A stretch of DNA of 24,616 bases from Rhodoferax sp. UBA4127 (lineage in GTDB: Bacteria; Pseudomonadota; Gammaproteobacteria; Burkholderiales; Burkholderiaceae_C). This document shows positions 6,204 through 14,642 of this stretch, piece after piece; position 1 is the first letter of the stretch; every line of letters begins with the position of its first letter. Below the pieces are notes generated by a model that searched no databases, was not told where the DNA came from, and saw nothing but the letters and a program-made list of their open reading frames with translations. Where the stretch lies: the NCBI GenBank assembly GCA_002381045.1, contig DFWT01000242.1, forward strand, positions 28,934 to 53,549, read 5' to 3'. The position numbers and the translations under genes were made by a program.

Positions 6204-7547
6204 TTAGAAATTGACACCCAAATAGCTTTCAATCTTGCTCGCTGCAAATTCAAGCATCTCGCCGGTCAGGGCCGGCTGCACCCCGATCCAGAAGGTGTTG
6301 TTCATCACGTTGTCGGTGTTGGTCAGGTCACCGCTGACACGGTAGTTGGCCCCAACCATATAGGGCTGGCGTGTCAGATTGCCGGCAAACAGCAAACGGG
6401 TGCCGATCTTGTTTTGGTCCAGGTAAGTCAGCAGGTCCAACCGCGTGACAGGGCAGTTTTCTTTCAAGGTGATCGGAAAGCCAAACCACGAGGGGTCGGA
6501 ATGCTCAGTCGCCACGGGCAGGTTGACGAATTCTTCGCAGTCTTTCAGGCGCGCTTTCAAAAAGGCAAAGTTGTCCTTGCGGGCCTGGATGAACTGCTGC
6601 GCTTTCTCTAGCTGCGCTAGACCGCAGGCGGCCTGCATGTCGGTGATTTTGAGGTTGTAGCCCAGGTGGCTGTAGGTGTATTTGTGGTCGTAGCCATGGG
6701 GCAAGTCGCCCAATTGCTGGCAAAAGCGTTTGCCGCAGGTGTTGTCTTTGCCCGGCTGGCAATAGCAATCACGCCCCCAGTCCCTGAAGCTCTCTGCAAT
6801 GGTTTTGAGTTCGTCATGCTTGGTAAATACCGCGCCGCCTTCGCCCATGGTGATGTGGTGCGCCGGGTAAAAGCTGAGCGTGCCAATGTCACCAAAGGTG
6901 CCCACCATCTGCCCCCGGTAGGTGGTGCCCAGGGCGTCGCAGCAGTCTTCCACCAGCCACAAGTTGTGTTTTTTGCACAGGGCGGTAACCACGTCCAGGT
7001 TAAACGGATTGCCCAGGCTGTGCGCCAGCATGATGGCTTTGGTTTTGGGGCCAATGGCAGCTTCAATCTTGCTGGCGTCAATGTTGTGGGTAAGGCGGTC
7101 CACGTCCACAAACACCGGCACGGCGCCAAATTGCAGGATGGGGTTGACGGTTGTGGGGAAGCCTGCGGCCACACCAATGACTTCATCGCCTTTTTGAATG
7201 GCGCGCGCGCCGAGTTTGGGCGAAGTCAGGGTGTTGAATGCCACCAGGTTGGCAGATGAGCCCGAGTTGACGGTGATGAGGTGCTTGACGCCGATGAAGG
7301 CGGCAAGCTTTTTCTCAAACTCGGCGTTGAAACGCCCGGTGGTCAGCCAGCCATCAAGAGATGCCTCGACCATATTCTTAAGCTCTTGCGCACCAATGAC
7401 CTTTCCGGAGGGCGGCACCACTGTTTGACCCGGCAAGAAGGCTTGGGGCACATACACAGCGTCGGCATATTGCTGAACCAGCTCAGCAATTTGACGACGT
7501 ATAGCGTCTGGGGCTTTGGAGGCAAATTGAAGGGGAACGGTTGTCAT
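6204..7547 (-). CDS. ddhC: CDP-4-dehydro-6-deoxyglucose 3-dehydrase (E1), PLP and [2Fe-2S] enzyme
   Basis: A 447-residue protein of the DegT/DnrJ/EryC1 aminotransferase fold, of the E1 type that removes the C3 hydroxyl of CDP-4-keto-6-deoxyglucose (RfbH/AscC/DdhC). The PLP-anchoring lysine is replaced by histidine H230 in SFYPAHHITMGEGG, the hallmark of this dehydrase. Cysteines C203, C261, C263 and C271 keep the spacing of the [2Fe-2S] ligands of the Yersinia enzyme. An in-frame ATG 17 codons upstream exists, but the start at 7547 (MTTVPLQF) fits family length and leaves a small gap to ddhB. The electron-donating partner reductase E3 (DdhD/AscD) needed to complete C3 deoxygenation is not in this window. 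It is the last sugar gene before the toxin-antitoxin block. Confidence 0.93.
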   Translation of the reverse strand: MTTVPLQFASKAPDAIRRQIAELVQQYADAVYVPQAFLPGQTVVPPSGKVIGAQELKNMVEASLDGWLTTGRFNAEFEKKLAAFIGVKHLITVNSGSSANLVAFNTLTSPKLGARAIQKGDEVIGVAAGFPTTVNPILQFGAVPVFVDVDRLTHNIDASKIEAAIGPKTKAIMLAHSLGNPFNLDVVTALCKKHNLWLVEDCCDALGTTYRGQMVGTFGDIGTLSFYPAHHITMGEGGAVFTKHDELKTIAESFRDWGRDCYCQPGKDNTCGKRFCQQLGDLPHGYDHKYTYSHLGYNLKITDMQAACGLAQLEKAQQFIQARKDNFAFLKARLKDCEEFVNLPVATEHSDPSWFGFPITLKENCPVTRLDLLTYLDQNKIGTRLLFAGNLTRQPYMVGANYRVSGDLTNTDNVMNNTFWIGVQPALTGEMLEFAASKIESYLGVNF

Positions 7548-7558
7548 GTTGCTTCGAA

Positions 7559-8623
7559 TTAAATAGCTAAAGAGTATTTCTGTATATGGGCCAAGCACAT
7601 TTTTTTCATATCATCGTTTGCCATGTAGGCTTGGTGCCAAGTGGTGATGTGTTCCAGGGCGGTGGCCAAAGTCCAGCGCGGCGCCCAGTCCAATCGGACC
7701 CGGGCTTTGGAGATGTCTAGCTTGAGGTAGTTGGCCTCATGCGGGTGGATGCCGCCGTCTTGCTGCCAACTGGCACCGTTGCCCCAACCTTTGACCATGT
7801 GTTCAACAATCCATTGCACGGGTTGGGCATCTTCGTCTTTGGGGCCAAAGTTCCAACCCTCGGCGAAGGTTTGACCTTCTGTGTAGAGGTGTTCTGCCAA
7901 GGACAAATAGCCGCTCAGCGGCTCCAACACATGTTGCCACGGGCGGGTGGCGTGCGGGTTGCGGATGACCACCGGTTGGTTTTGCTCAAAGGCGCGTAAG
8001 ATGTCGGGCACCAGGCGGTCTGTAGCCCAGTCGCCGCCGCCTATCACGTTGCCAGCCCGGGCGCTGGCTACGGCAATACCACTGTTTTTGAAGAATGAGT
8101 TGCGGTAGGCACTGGTAACCAATTCTGCACAGCCTTTGCTGTTGCTGTAGGGGTCGTGGCCACCCATGGGTTCGTTTTCTCGGTAGCCCCAGGCCCATTC
8201 TTTGTTTTCGTAACACTTGTCGGTGGTGACCACTACCACCCCTTTGACGCTAGGCGTGTGGCGGGCCGACTCCAGCACATGCACCGTGCCCATGACGTTG
8301 GTGGCGTAGGTTTCAACTGGCTCGGCGTATGACAGGCGCACCAGCGGTTGTGCCGCCATGTGGATCACGATGTCTGGCTGGCTGGCCTGCATGGCCTGTT
8401 GCACGGTCGCCAGGTTGCGAATGTCACCGATGGTGTGGCTGGCCATGCCGCTGGCTACTTGGGCCACAGTAAACAGGTTGGGTGTGGTGGGCGGTGGTAG
8501 TGCTAAGCCATGCACCTGTGCATCCATGCTTTGCAGCCACAGGCTCAGCCAACTGCCTTTGAAACCGGTGTGGCCGGTTAAAAAAACACGTTTGCCATGC
8601 CAAAAATTGGGATTGACTGGCAT
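7559..8623 (-). CDS. ddhB: CDP-glucose 4,6-dehydratase
   Basis: A 354-residue extended SDR converting CDP-D-glucose to CDP-4-dehydro-6-deoxy-D-glucose, also known as RfbG. Visible motifs are GHTGFKGSW at 17-25 (the variant Rossmann motif typical of this dehydratase), VVTTDKCYEN at 131-140 with T134-D135-K136, and the catalytic Y159-x3-K163 (YSNSK). The start was placed at 8623 and not at an upstream in-frame ATG, because it lies just past the ddhA stop (TGA at 8625-8627), gives MPVNPNFWHGKRVFLTG, and matches the family length. Near-zero spacing to ddhA and 11 bases to ddhC indicate one operon, in the same ddhA-B-C order as in Salmonella and Yersinia clusters. Confidence 0.94.
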   Translation of the reverse strand: MPVNPNFWHGKRVFLTGHTGFKGSWLSLWLQSMDAQVHGLALPPPTTPNLFTVAQVASGMASHTIGDIRNLATVQQAMQASQPDIVIHMAAQPLVRLSYAEPVETYATNVMGTVHVLESARHTPSVKGVVVVTTDKCYENKEWAWGYRENEPMGGHDPYSNSKGCAELVTSAYRNSFFKNSGIAVASARAGNVIGGGDWATDRLVPDILRAFEQNQPVVIRNPHATRPWQHVLEPLSGYLSLAEHLYTEGQTFAEGWNFGPKDEDAQPVQWIVEHMVKGWGNGASWQQDGGIHPHEANYLKLDISKARVRLDWAPRWTLATALEHITTWHQAYMANDDMKKMCLAHIQKYSLAI

Positions 8624-8624
8624 G

Positions 8625-9398
8625 TCAGTCCCACTTTTTCCAGGGGGCATGGCCGCTGGCCCACAGGTTTTCAAGTGTCATTTTGTCGTGAAGGGTGTCC
8701 ATGGGCTGCCAGAAGCCATCGTGCTTGTAGGCCATGAGTTGGCCGTCAGCGGCAAGTTGCATTAAAGGTTGTTGCTCCCAGATGGTGTTGTCGTCTTGGA
8801 TGTAGTCGAGCACTTTTGGGGACAGCACAAAAAAGCCGCCATTGACAAAGGCGCCGTCGCCCTTGGGCTTTTCTTTGAAGCTCATGACCTGGCTGTTCTG
8901 AATGTCGATGGCGCCAAAGCGACCCGGCGGGTAGGTGGCTGTAAGGGTGGCGGCCTTGCCGTGGCTGCGGTGGAAGGCAATGGTGGCGGTAATGTCTACG
9001 TCGCTTACGCCATCGCCATAGGTAAAGCAAAAAGCTTCTTCGTCTTTGACGTATTCAGTTACACGACGCAGTCGGCCGCCGGTCATGGATTTATCGCCGG
9101 TGTCCACCAGCGTGACGGTCCATGGTTCGGCTCGCTTGTGATGCACTTCCATCTGATTGGCACGCATATCAAAGGTGACATCGGACATGTGCAAAAAGTA
9201 GTTGGCAAAGTACTCTTTGATCAGATAGCCCTTGTAGCCACAGCAAATGACAAAGTCGTTGATGCCATGTTGTGAATACATTTTGAGGATGTGCCACAGA
9301 ATGGGATAGCCGCCAATTTCTACCATGGGTTTGGGGCGGGTGGCGGTTTCTTCGCTTAGGCGCGTGCCCAAGCCACCGGCCAGGATGACGGCTTTCAT
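8625..9398 (-). CDS. ddhA: Glucose-1-phosphate cytidylyltransferase
   Basis: A 257-residue nucleotidyltransferase that makes CDP-glucose from CTP and glucose-1-phosphate, also known as RfbF. The N-terminal signature LAGGLGTRL at 6-14 is followed by the family-specific SEETATRPKPMVEIGG (15-30), and YGDGVSDVD gives the metal-binding aspartates. The length equals that of the Salmonella enzyme. An upstream in-frame start would add 24 residues without family similarity and was rejected; M1 at 9398 directly precedes KAVILAGG. This is the committed step of the CDP-3,6-dideoxyhexose pathway, continued by the two genes immediately downstream. It starts 13 bases after the ugd stop. Confidence 0.95.
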   Translation of the reverse strand: MKAVILAGGLGTRLSEETATRPKPMVEIGGYPILWHILKMYSQHGINDFVICCGYKGYLIKEYFANYFLHMSDVTFDMRANQMEVHHKRAEPWTVTLVDTGDKSMTGGRLRRVTEYVKDEEAFCFTYGDGVSDVDITATIAFHRSHGKAATLTATYPPGRFGAIDIQNSQVMSFKEKPKGDGAFVNGGFFVLSPKVLDYIQDDNTIWEQQPLMQLAADGQLMAYKHDGFWQPMDTLHDKMTLENLWASGHAPWKKWD

Positions 9399-9411
9399 GT
9401 ATAAATCGCTT

Positions 9412-10596
9412 TCAATTCTGTCCAAATAAGTCGCGGCTAAACACCTTGTCTGCGACGTCTCGGATGTCATCAGTCAGGCGGTTGGCGACAATGACGTCGG
9501 CTTCAGTTTTGAACTGTTCCAGATTGTTGACTACACGGCTGTTAAAGAACCTATCTTCTGTAAGCGCAGGTTCGTGCACGATCACTTCCACCCCTTTTGA
9601 TTTAATGCGTTTCATGATGCCCTGGATGCTGCTGGCCCGAAAGTTGTCCGAGCCGGCTTTCATGACCAGGCGGTGAATGCCTACGATTGGTGTTTTGTTG
9701 ACCGCGCAATCGGGGTTAGAGCCCAACTTCTTCAGTATCTCTGCTGCGCAAAAGTCTTTGCGGGTGGTGTTGCTGTCCACAATGGCGCGCATCAGGGTTT
9801 GGGGCACATCCTGGTAGTTGGCCAGCAGTTGTTTGGTGTCTTTGGGCAGGCAGTAGCCACCGTAGCCAAAGCTGGGGTTGTTGTAGTGGCTGCCTATGCG
9901 CGGGTCAAGGCACACGCCGTCAATGATTTGTTTGGTGTCGAGCTTGTGGGTGGCTGCATAGGTGTCAAGCTCGTTGAAGAAGGCCACACGCATGGCCAGG
10001 TAGGTGTTGGCAAAGAGTTTGATGGCCTCCGCTTCGGTGCTGTTTGTGAAGAGCACGTCAATGTTTTGTTTGACGGCACCTTGCTGCAGCAGGGCAGCGA
10101 AGGTTTTGGCGCGTTCGCTGATTTCACCCACCACAATTCTGGAGGGGTAAAGGTTGTCGTGCAGGGCTTTGCCTTCGCGCAGAAACTCAGGGCTGAAGAT
10201 GATGTTGGGTTGATTCAGCTTGGCGGTGTAGCCCACCGGCACCGTGCTTTTGATGACCATAACTGCGCCGGGGTTGATGGCCAACACGTCTTTAATTACG
10301 GATTCAATTGACTGGGTGTTGAAGTAATTGGTCTCGGGGTCGTAGTCGGTGGGCGTGGCGATGACCACAAAGTCAGCACCGGTGTAGGCCTCGGTTTTAT
10401 CCAGCGTGGCTTTGAAATTGAGCGGCTTGTTATTTAAGGAGTCTTCAATCTCGGCATCTTCAATGGGGCTTTGCTTGGCATTAAGCATGGCCACTTTTTC
10501 AGGGACGATGTCAAGGGCCACCACCTCGTTGTGCTGGGCCAAAAGCATGGCGTTGCTGAGGCCCACGTAGCCGGTGCCGACAATGGCGATTTTCAT
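9412..10596 (-). CDS. ugd: UDP-glucose 6-dehydrogenase
   Basis: A 394-residue NAD-dependent enzyme oxidising UDP-glucose to UDP-glucuronate. GTGYVGLSNA at 7-16 is the dinucleotide-binding loop, KSTVPVG at 116-122 and FSPEFLREG at 134-142 are conserved, and the catalytic cysteine C249 is in GYGGYCLPKDT. It belongs to the shorter enterobacterial Ugd class (about 390 residues) and not the longer TuaD-like class. It lies between wzc and ddhA and would feed the UDP-GlcA 4-epimerase further downstream, so the polymer probably contains uronic acid. Class members are often activated by phosphorylation by the Wzc-type tyrosine kinase, here encoded directly upstream; that link is inferred. Confidence 0.95.
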   Translation of the reverse strand: MKIAIVGTGYVGLSNAMLLAQHNEVVALDIVPEKVAMLNAKQSPIEDAEIEDSLNNKPLNFKATLDKTEAYTGADFVVIATPTDYDPETNYFNTQSIESVIKDVLAINPGAVMVIKSTVPVGYTAKLNQPNIIFSPEFLREGKALHDNLYPSRIVVGEISERAKTFAALLQQGAVKQNIDVLFTNSTEAEAIKLFANTYLAMRVAFFNELDTYAATHKLDTKQIIDGVCLDPRIGSHYNNPSFGYGGYCLPKDTKQLLANYQDVPQTLMRAIVDSNTTRKDFCAAEILKKLGSNPDCAVNKTPIVGIHRLVMKAGSDNFRASSIQGIMKRIKSKGVEVIVHEPALTEDRFFNSRVVNNLEQFKTEADVIVANRLTDDIRDVADKVFSRDLFGQN

Positions 10597-10602
10597 TCTA
10601 GT

Positions 10603-10651
10603 TTGCTATATTAGTAGTAGCGTCTTGCACAATTTCTACCTGGCCTAGAGG
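10603..10651. repeat. Dispersed intergenic element, copy B
   Basis: This is the second copy of the 49-base element described at 5431-5479 (31 of 49 identical, ungapped, counted by hand). It fills most of the 75-base gap between the wzc stop and the ugd start, with GCTA...TAGC dyad symmetry at its ugd-proximal end. No terminator-like T-run follows, so it should not block transcription from wzc into ugd. Confidence 0.45.
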
Positions 10652-10671
10652 TATATTTGTTACTTGAATCA

Positions 10672-12927
10672 CTACTTTGCGTTCTGCCCGTATTGGTACT
10701 GGGTGTACCGATAACGGCTGTATTTGTAACCATAGCCGGTGCCATAGCCATAGCGGCGCTTGCTGGTGTTGACATCGTTGAAGATGACACCACGCACCGC
10801 CACACCCGATTGCTTGAGGCGTTTGGTGGATTCTTGCAGCTCACCGAGCGTGCTGACCTCGGAGCGCGCCACCAAAAACACAGTACCTGCTTGCGGTGCC
10901 AAGACCTGAGTGTCTGACACGGCCAGTACCGGCGGGGTGTCGATCAGCACGATGTCGTATTGGCTGGCCAACAATTGCAGCAGTTGCACCGTGGCCTGCG
11001 ACATCAGCAGTTCGGCCGGGTTGGGCGGCAGCGTGCCAGTGGTGATCAAGTCAACCTGGGGAGACACGGCACGGTGCACCACTTGCGCCAGCGTTTGGCT
11101 GCCTGCAATCAGTTCGCTCAGACCCTTGCCGCGGGGCAGGCCAAAGAACTTGCTGATGTGGCCCTTGCGCATGTCGGCGTCAATCAGCAGCAAGCGTTTG
11201 CCGCCAGCGCCCAGCACGGCGGCAAAGTTGACGCTGATGAAAGACTTGCCAATACTGGGCGTCGGGCCGCTGATGATGACCAAGTTGTTGGGCGCGTCAA
11301 GCATGGCAAATTGCAGCGCGGTGCGCAGGCTGCGCAGGCTCTCAATGCCAGGGTCGTCAGGGTGCGCGTTGGCCAACAGGTGCATGCCCTGCTGCCTTTG
11401 TGCAATATTGGCACTCAGGGCCGCTTGCGCCGTGGAGTGGGGCACGGTGGCAAAGACATGCAGGCCCAGGTGTTGTTCGATGTCGTCTGGGTCTTTGATG
11501 CCCGGGCGCAGGCTGTTGCGCAAAAAGGCCAGCGCAAGGCCAGCCAGCAAGCCAAGCAGCCCGGCAATGGCTACCACCTGCTTGCGCTGGGGCTTGACCG
11601 GGCGCTCGGGTATGGCGGCCATGTCAACAATACGGACGTTGCCGACCTTGCCTTCTTTGACCAGACGCAGTTGCTGAAAACTGTTGAGCAGGCTGGTATA
11701 GAGCTCATTGTTGACCTTGACGTCTCGGGTGAGTCGCAGCAGGTCTTGTTCGACATTGGGGAAGGTTTTTGACTTGGCTTCCAGAGCGTTGATGCGCTCG
11801 TTGGTTTGCTTCAGTTGCGCGTCCAGTGCCTGCACCGTGGGGTGTTGGTCAGTAAAGCGAGCCAGCAGTTCGGTGCGCTTTTGTTGCAGCTCGAGCTGTT
11901 GCACGCGCGAACTAACGGCCTGGTCGAGCAGTACTTTGGATTCGTTGCCAAGGTCAAAGGTGCCGTTCTGGTTGCGGAACTGGTTGAATTTGGCCTCGGA
12001 TGCCTCAAGCTCCTGGCGCATTTGAGGCAGTTGGGTGTTGAGAAAGCTGATGGATTTTTCGGCCTCGGCGGCTTTGCGCTCGACGTTCTGGCGCACGTAA
12101 AGTGTGCCGATTTCGTTAAGGGTGCGGGCAGTGAGTTCGGGGTCGATGCCTTCAAGACTGATGCTGATGACACCCGACTGCTTGCCTTGCTCGGCAATAT
12201 TGAGGGCGGATTGCAGCTGTTGGGTACGACCCAAGCGCGACGAGCGTGTGATGTAAAACTCGGCTCCAGGCTGGCCGCTTGCACTCGCCACCAGCAGTTC
12301 GCCAGCGGCGCCATTGAAGTTGAAGGACAACGGCTCGCCCACACGGCCGATACCTAGGCGGGCGCCATCGGACGCGAGCAAGCTGTAGCCCTGCGCGGTG
12401 AGTGCCACGGTGAATGTGCTGCCTTCAAGTGCCTGTGGTACCTTTAGGTAGCCCAGTTTCAGTGCCTCAGAGCCGCTCACATAGCCACTTTGCCCCAGGA
12501 AACCAGGCGTGGACGGTGCAGTGGCCCGGCGGGCCAGCCATTGACCCACTAATGGCAGATATTTTGGGGTGACAGTGAGGTCGAGGTGCAGGTTGGCGAC
12601 GGCCTGGCCAACAACTAGGCGCGAGCGCAAAATTTCAATTTCGGCGGTGGCCGGGGATTTGATGTCGAACAGGCTGCCTACGTCGCCCATCAGGCCGCCC
12701 GCGCCACCGGCTTTGCTGTCTTCGACCTGAATCAATGTGTTGGCTTCAAAAATGGGGGGGGTCAGGAGTGCATAGGCACCGCCCGCACCCAACACCACAG
12801 CGGTGACTGCCGCAATGAGCCAGCGTTGGTCAAGCACCACGTCAAGCAGTTCCAGCAGGTTGATGCTGTCTTCGTCGTCTTGAGGCGCGATTAAGGCGGG
12901 CTGGGCGGCTTGGGGGAAAGAGTTCAT
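10672..12927 (-). CDS. wzc: Wzc-type polysaccharide co-polymerase with BY-kinase domain
   Basis: A 751-residue inner-membrane protein. The Wzz-like domain spans about 20-110, with a first membrane helix near 36-55. A long periplasmic coiled-coil region covers about 280-420, a second membrane helix lies near 451-469, and the cytoplasmic kinase follows: Walker A GPTPSIGKS 554-562, Walker A' LLIDADMRKG about 580-589, Walker B DIVLIDTPP about 658-666. The tail has nine tyrosines between 726 and 746 (RRYGYGTGYGYKY...), the autophosphorylation cluster of bacterial tyrosine kinases. With Wza and Wzb it controls chain length and export of a Wzy-dependent capsule or exopolysaccharide. It starts 18 bases after the wzb stop. 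Confidence 0.95.
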   Translation of the reverse strand: MNSFPQAAQPALIAPQDDEDSINLLELLDVVLDQRWLIAAVTAVVLGAGGAYALLTPPIFEANTLIQVEDSKAGGAGGLMGDVGSLFDIKSPATAEIEILRSRLVVGQAVANLHLDLTVTPKYLPLVGQWLARRATAPSTPGFLGQSGYVSGSEALKLGYLKVPQALEGSTFTVALTAQGYSLLASDGARLGIGRVGEPLSFNFNGAAGELLVASASGQPGAEFYITRSSRLGRTQQLQSALNIAEQGKQSGVISISLEGIDPELTARTLNEIGTLYVRQNVERKAAEAEKSISFLNTQLPQMRQELEASEAKFNQFRNQNGTFDLGNESKVLLDQAVSSRVQQLELQQKRTELLARFTDQHPTVQALDAQLKQTNERINALEAKSKTFPNVEQDLLRLTRDVKVNNELYTSLLNSFQQLRLVKEGKVGNVRIVDMAAIPERPVKPQRKQVVAIAGLLGLLAGLALAFLRNSLRPGIKDPDDIEQHLGLHVFATVPHSTAQAALSANIAQRQQGMHLLANAHPDDPGIESLRSLRTALQFAMLDAPNNLVIISGPTPSIGKSFISVNFAAVLGAGGKRLLLIDADMRKGHISKFFGLPRGKGLSELIAGSQTLAQVVHRAVSPQVDLITTGTLPPNPAELLMSQATVQLLQLLASQYDIVLIDTPPVLAVSDTQVLAPQAGTVFLVARSEVSTLGELQESTKRLKQSGVAVRGVIFNDVNTSKRRYGYGTGYGYKYSRYRYTQYQYGQNAK

Positions 12928-12945
12928 GCGTTTGGCGTAGGCTGA

Positions 12946-13380
12946 TTAGTTGAGCTGACGGATGCGTGGCACCCAGTCGGCCACGCCCTTGGCTATTGCT
13001 GCATAGGCGGCTTCAAAGGCTTCAAGGGGCTGCTGGTAGGGGTCGGCAATGTCAAACTGGCCGTACTGGCCCAGCGTAAAGACCTTGCCGCGCACCAGCG
13101 GAAACTGCTGCACCAACTGGTCTTTGTGCGCCTGCTCCATGACCAGAATGAGGTCTGATTTTTGGCACAAAAAACTGCTGACTTGCTGCGCCCGGTGGGT
13201 ACTGATGTCAAGCCCATTTGCAGCGGCAATTTGCACTGAAAGCGGATCTGCAGGCTGGCATAACAGGGCAGCAAGCCCGGCCGACCAGACGCTAGCGCCT
13301 GGCAACTGCTGCGCCAACAGGGCTTGTGCCAGCGGACTGCGGCAGATGTTGCCAATGCACAGCGTGAGAATGATGTTCAT
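12946..13380 (-). CDS. wzb: Low-molecular-weight protein-tyrosine phosphatase, Wzb-like
   Basis: A 144-residue LMW-PTP. The P-loop CIGNICRSP has the nucleophile C8, R14 and S15 (CX5RS), and the general acid is D113 in IADPYQQ. It is placed between wza and wzc, with its ATG overlapping the wza stop by one base (TGATG at 13378-13382). The expected substrate is the tyrosine-rich tail of the Wzc protein encoded next; cycling of that phosphorylation is needed for polymer assembly in the studied systems. Confidence 0.95.
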   Translation of the reverse strand: MNIILTLCIGNICRSPLAQALLAQQLPGASVWSAGLAALLCQPADPLSVQIAAANGLDISTHRAQQVSSFLCQKSDLILVMEQAHKDQLVQQFPLVRGKVFTLGQYGQFDIADPYQQPLEAFEAAYAAIAKGVADWVPRIRQLN

Positions 13381-14540
13381 CAGTTGAGTGCGGCACGCGA
13401 CGAGTTGACTGCGACAGCGCTGGGCAAGATCAAGCTGATAAAACGGTTCCAGCGCACCAGTTGAGCGGGGTCCACATAGACCACGTCGCGCGCTTGCAGT
13501 TCAAAGCTCTCAGCCATGGCGTAAGCCGAAGGGGAGTTGGCGTCGAGGTGGTAAACCTCGGGCTGCTCGCGGTTGGCCGAGCGGATGACATAAATTTGGC
13601 GCGGTTCGCCAGATACCGGGTTAACGCCGCCGGAGTCGCCCAGCGCTTCGTTGAGTGTGAGGCGGCCGTTACGCAGGGTTTGGGTACTTGGGCGCAGTAC
13701 TTCGCCCAGAACAAACACCTTGGCGTCTTCGCGGGCGAGCACACGCACCAGGTCGCCGTTACCCAACAGAATGGCAGTGGGGTTGATGCCACGTTCGGTG
13801 AGTTGGGACAGATTGACAAGTGTGGTGCTGCCATCACGCGTGATGGCAATGGCAGAACGGTCGGCCGTGGCGGTGAAGCCACCAGCTCTGCCTAGCGCTT
13901 CGGGCAAAGTCATGGGAATGTCGTTGAGGGCTTGCAGACCGGGGGTGCGGACTTCGCCATCAATATAGATGCGCCCACTGCGGTAAGCCTGGATGCGCAC
14001 CGTGATTTGTGGGTTTTTAATGTACTTGGCCAGCCGCGTGGCTAACAAGTCTCGGGTTTCAAATTCTGTCAGACCGGCCACCTTCAGCGTGCCGGCATAA
14101 GGAAATTGCACCAGACCCTGGGCGTTGACGTTAAAACCATTACCCACGGTGGACAGACTGCCGGCGTCTGAACTCACGTTGCTGGCGGCGGGTGGAATGG
14201 CCAGCTCGGGGTGGTCCCACACCACGATGTTGAGCACATCGCCCGGACCGATGCGGTAAGCCATGGGCACGTCGAACAATTGTTTGACGGCGGACGGAAT
14301 GTCGACGGCGCGGCTGGCTCTATGTTGACGGATGAGTTCGGCGTTGATGGGAATCAGGCTGCCGGGCGGGGGTTCGTCAGCCGTGGCAGCGTTGCTGCGT
14401 GCCTGGGTAATTGACCAGCTGTTGCCTGTGCTTTGGGTGGCAGCAGTTGGACCGACGTACATGCCAGGGGCATAGGCGCAGGCGGACACCAAAATACAGG
14501 CCAGCAAAGGAAGCAAAGAACGAATTGAAAGGATTGGCAT
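13380..14540 (-). CDS. wza: Outer-membrane polysaccharide export lipoprotein, Wza-like
   Basis: A 386-residue exporter. The signal peptide (MPILSIRSLLPLLACILVSAC) ends in a lipobox with C21 as the lipidated residue. The polysaccharide export (PES) domain starts near YRIGPGDVLNIVVW, and SLBB repeats follow (for example VRIQAYRSGRIYIDGEVRTPG and AKVFVLGEVLRPS), ending in a C-terminal region that would form the outer-membrane helical barrel. The start at 14540 was chosen because it places a proper signal peptide at the N-terminus; an in-frame ATG 23 codons upstream would bury it. It is followed by the phosphatase and kinase genes in the standard wza-wzb-wzc order. The 102-base gap upstream may hold a promoter, but none was identified. 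Confidence 0.93.
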   Translation of the reverse strand: MPILSIRSLLPLLACILVSACAYAPGMYVGPTAATQSTGNSWSITQARSNAATADEPPPGSLIPINAELIRQHRASRAVDIPSAVKQLFDVPMAYRIGPGDVLNIVVWDHPELAIPPAASNVSSDAGSLSTVGNGFNVNAQGLVQFPYAGTLKVAGLTEFETRDLLATRLAKYIKNPQITVRIQAYRSGRIYIDGEVRTPGLQALNDIPMTLPEALGRAGGFTATADRSAIAITRDGSTTLVNLSQLTERGINPTAILLGNGDLVRVLAREDAKVFVLGEVLRPSTQTLRNGRLTLNEALGDSGGVNPVSGEPRQIYVIRSANREQPEVYHLDANSPSAYAMAESFELQARDVVYVDPAQLVRWNRFISLILPSAVAVNSSRAALN

Positions 14541-14642
14541 GCGTTGCGGTGTGGGGAGCTGGTTGAAATGCCTCAAAGCAGAGAATGTTGTCGCTGCTGC
14601 TTTGCACATTATATTTGGGTGAAAAAGCGGGCACGCAGCTGT

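Noticed and set aside
10598..10672. 25-codon GTG frame that exactly fills the wzc-ugd gap (MIQVTNIPLGQVEIV...)
   Set aside because: It coincides with copy B of the dispersed element, has a weak start and no support; probably chance.
13461..13895. Long plus-strand frame opposite wza
   Set aside because: Shadow of the GC-rich wza coding strand, with no recognisable domain.
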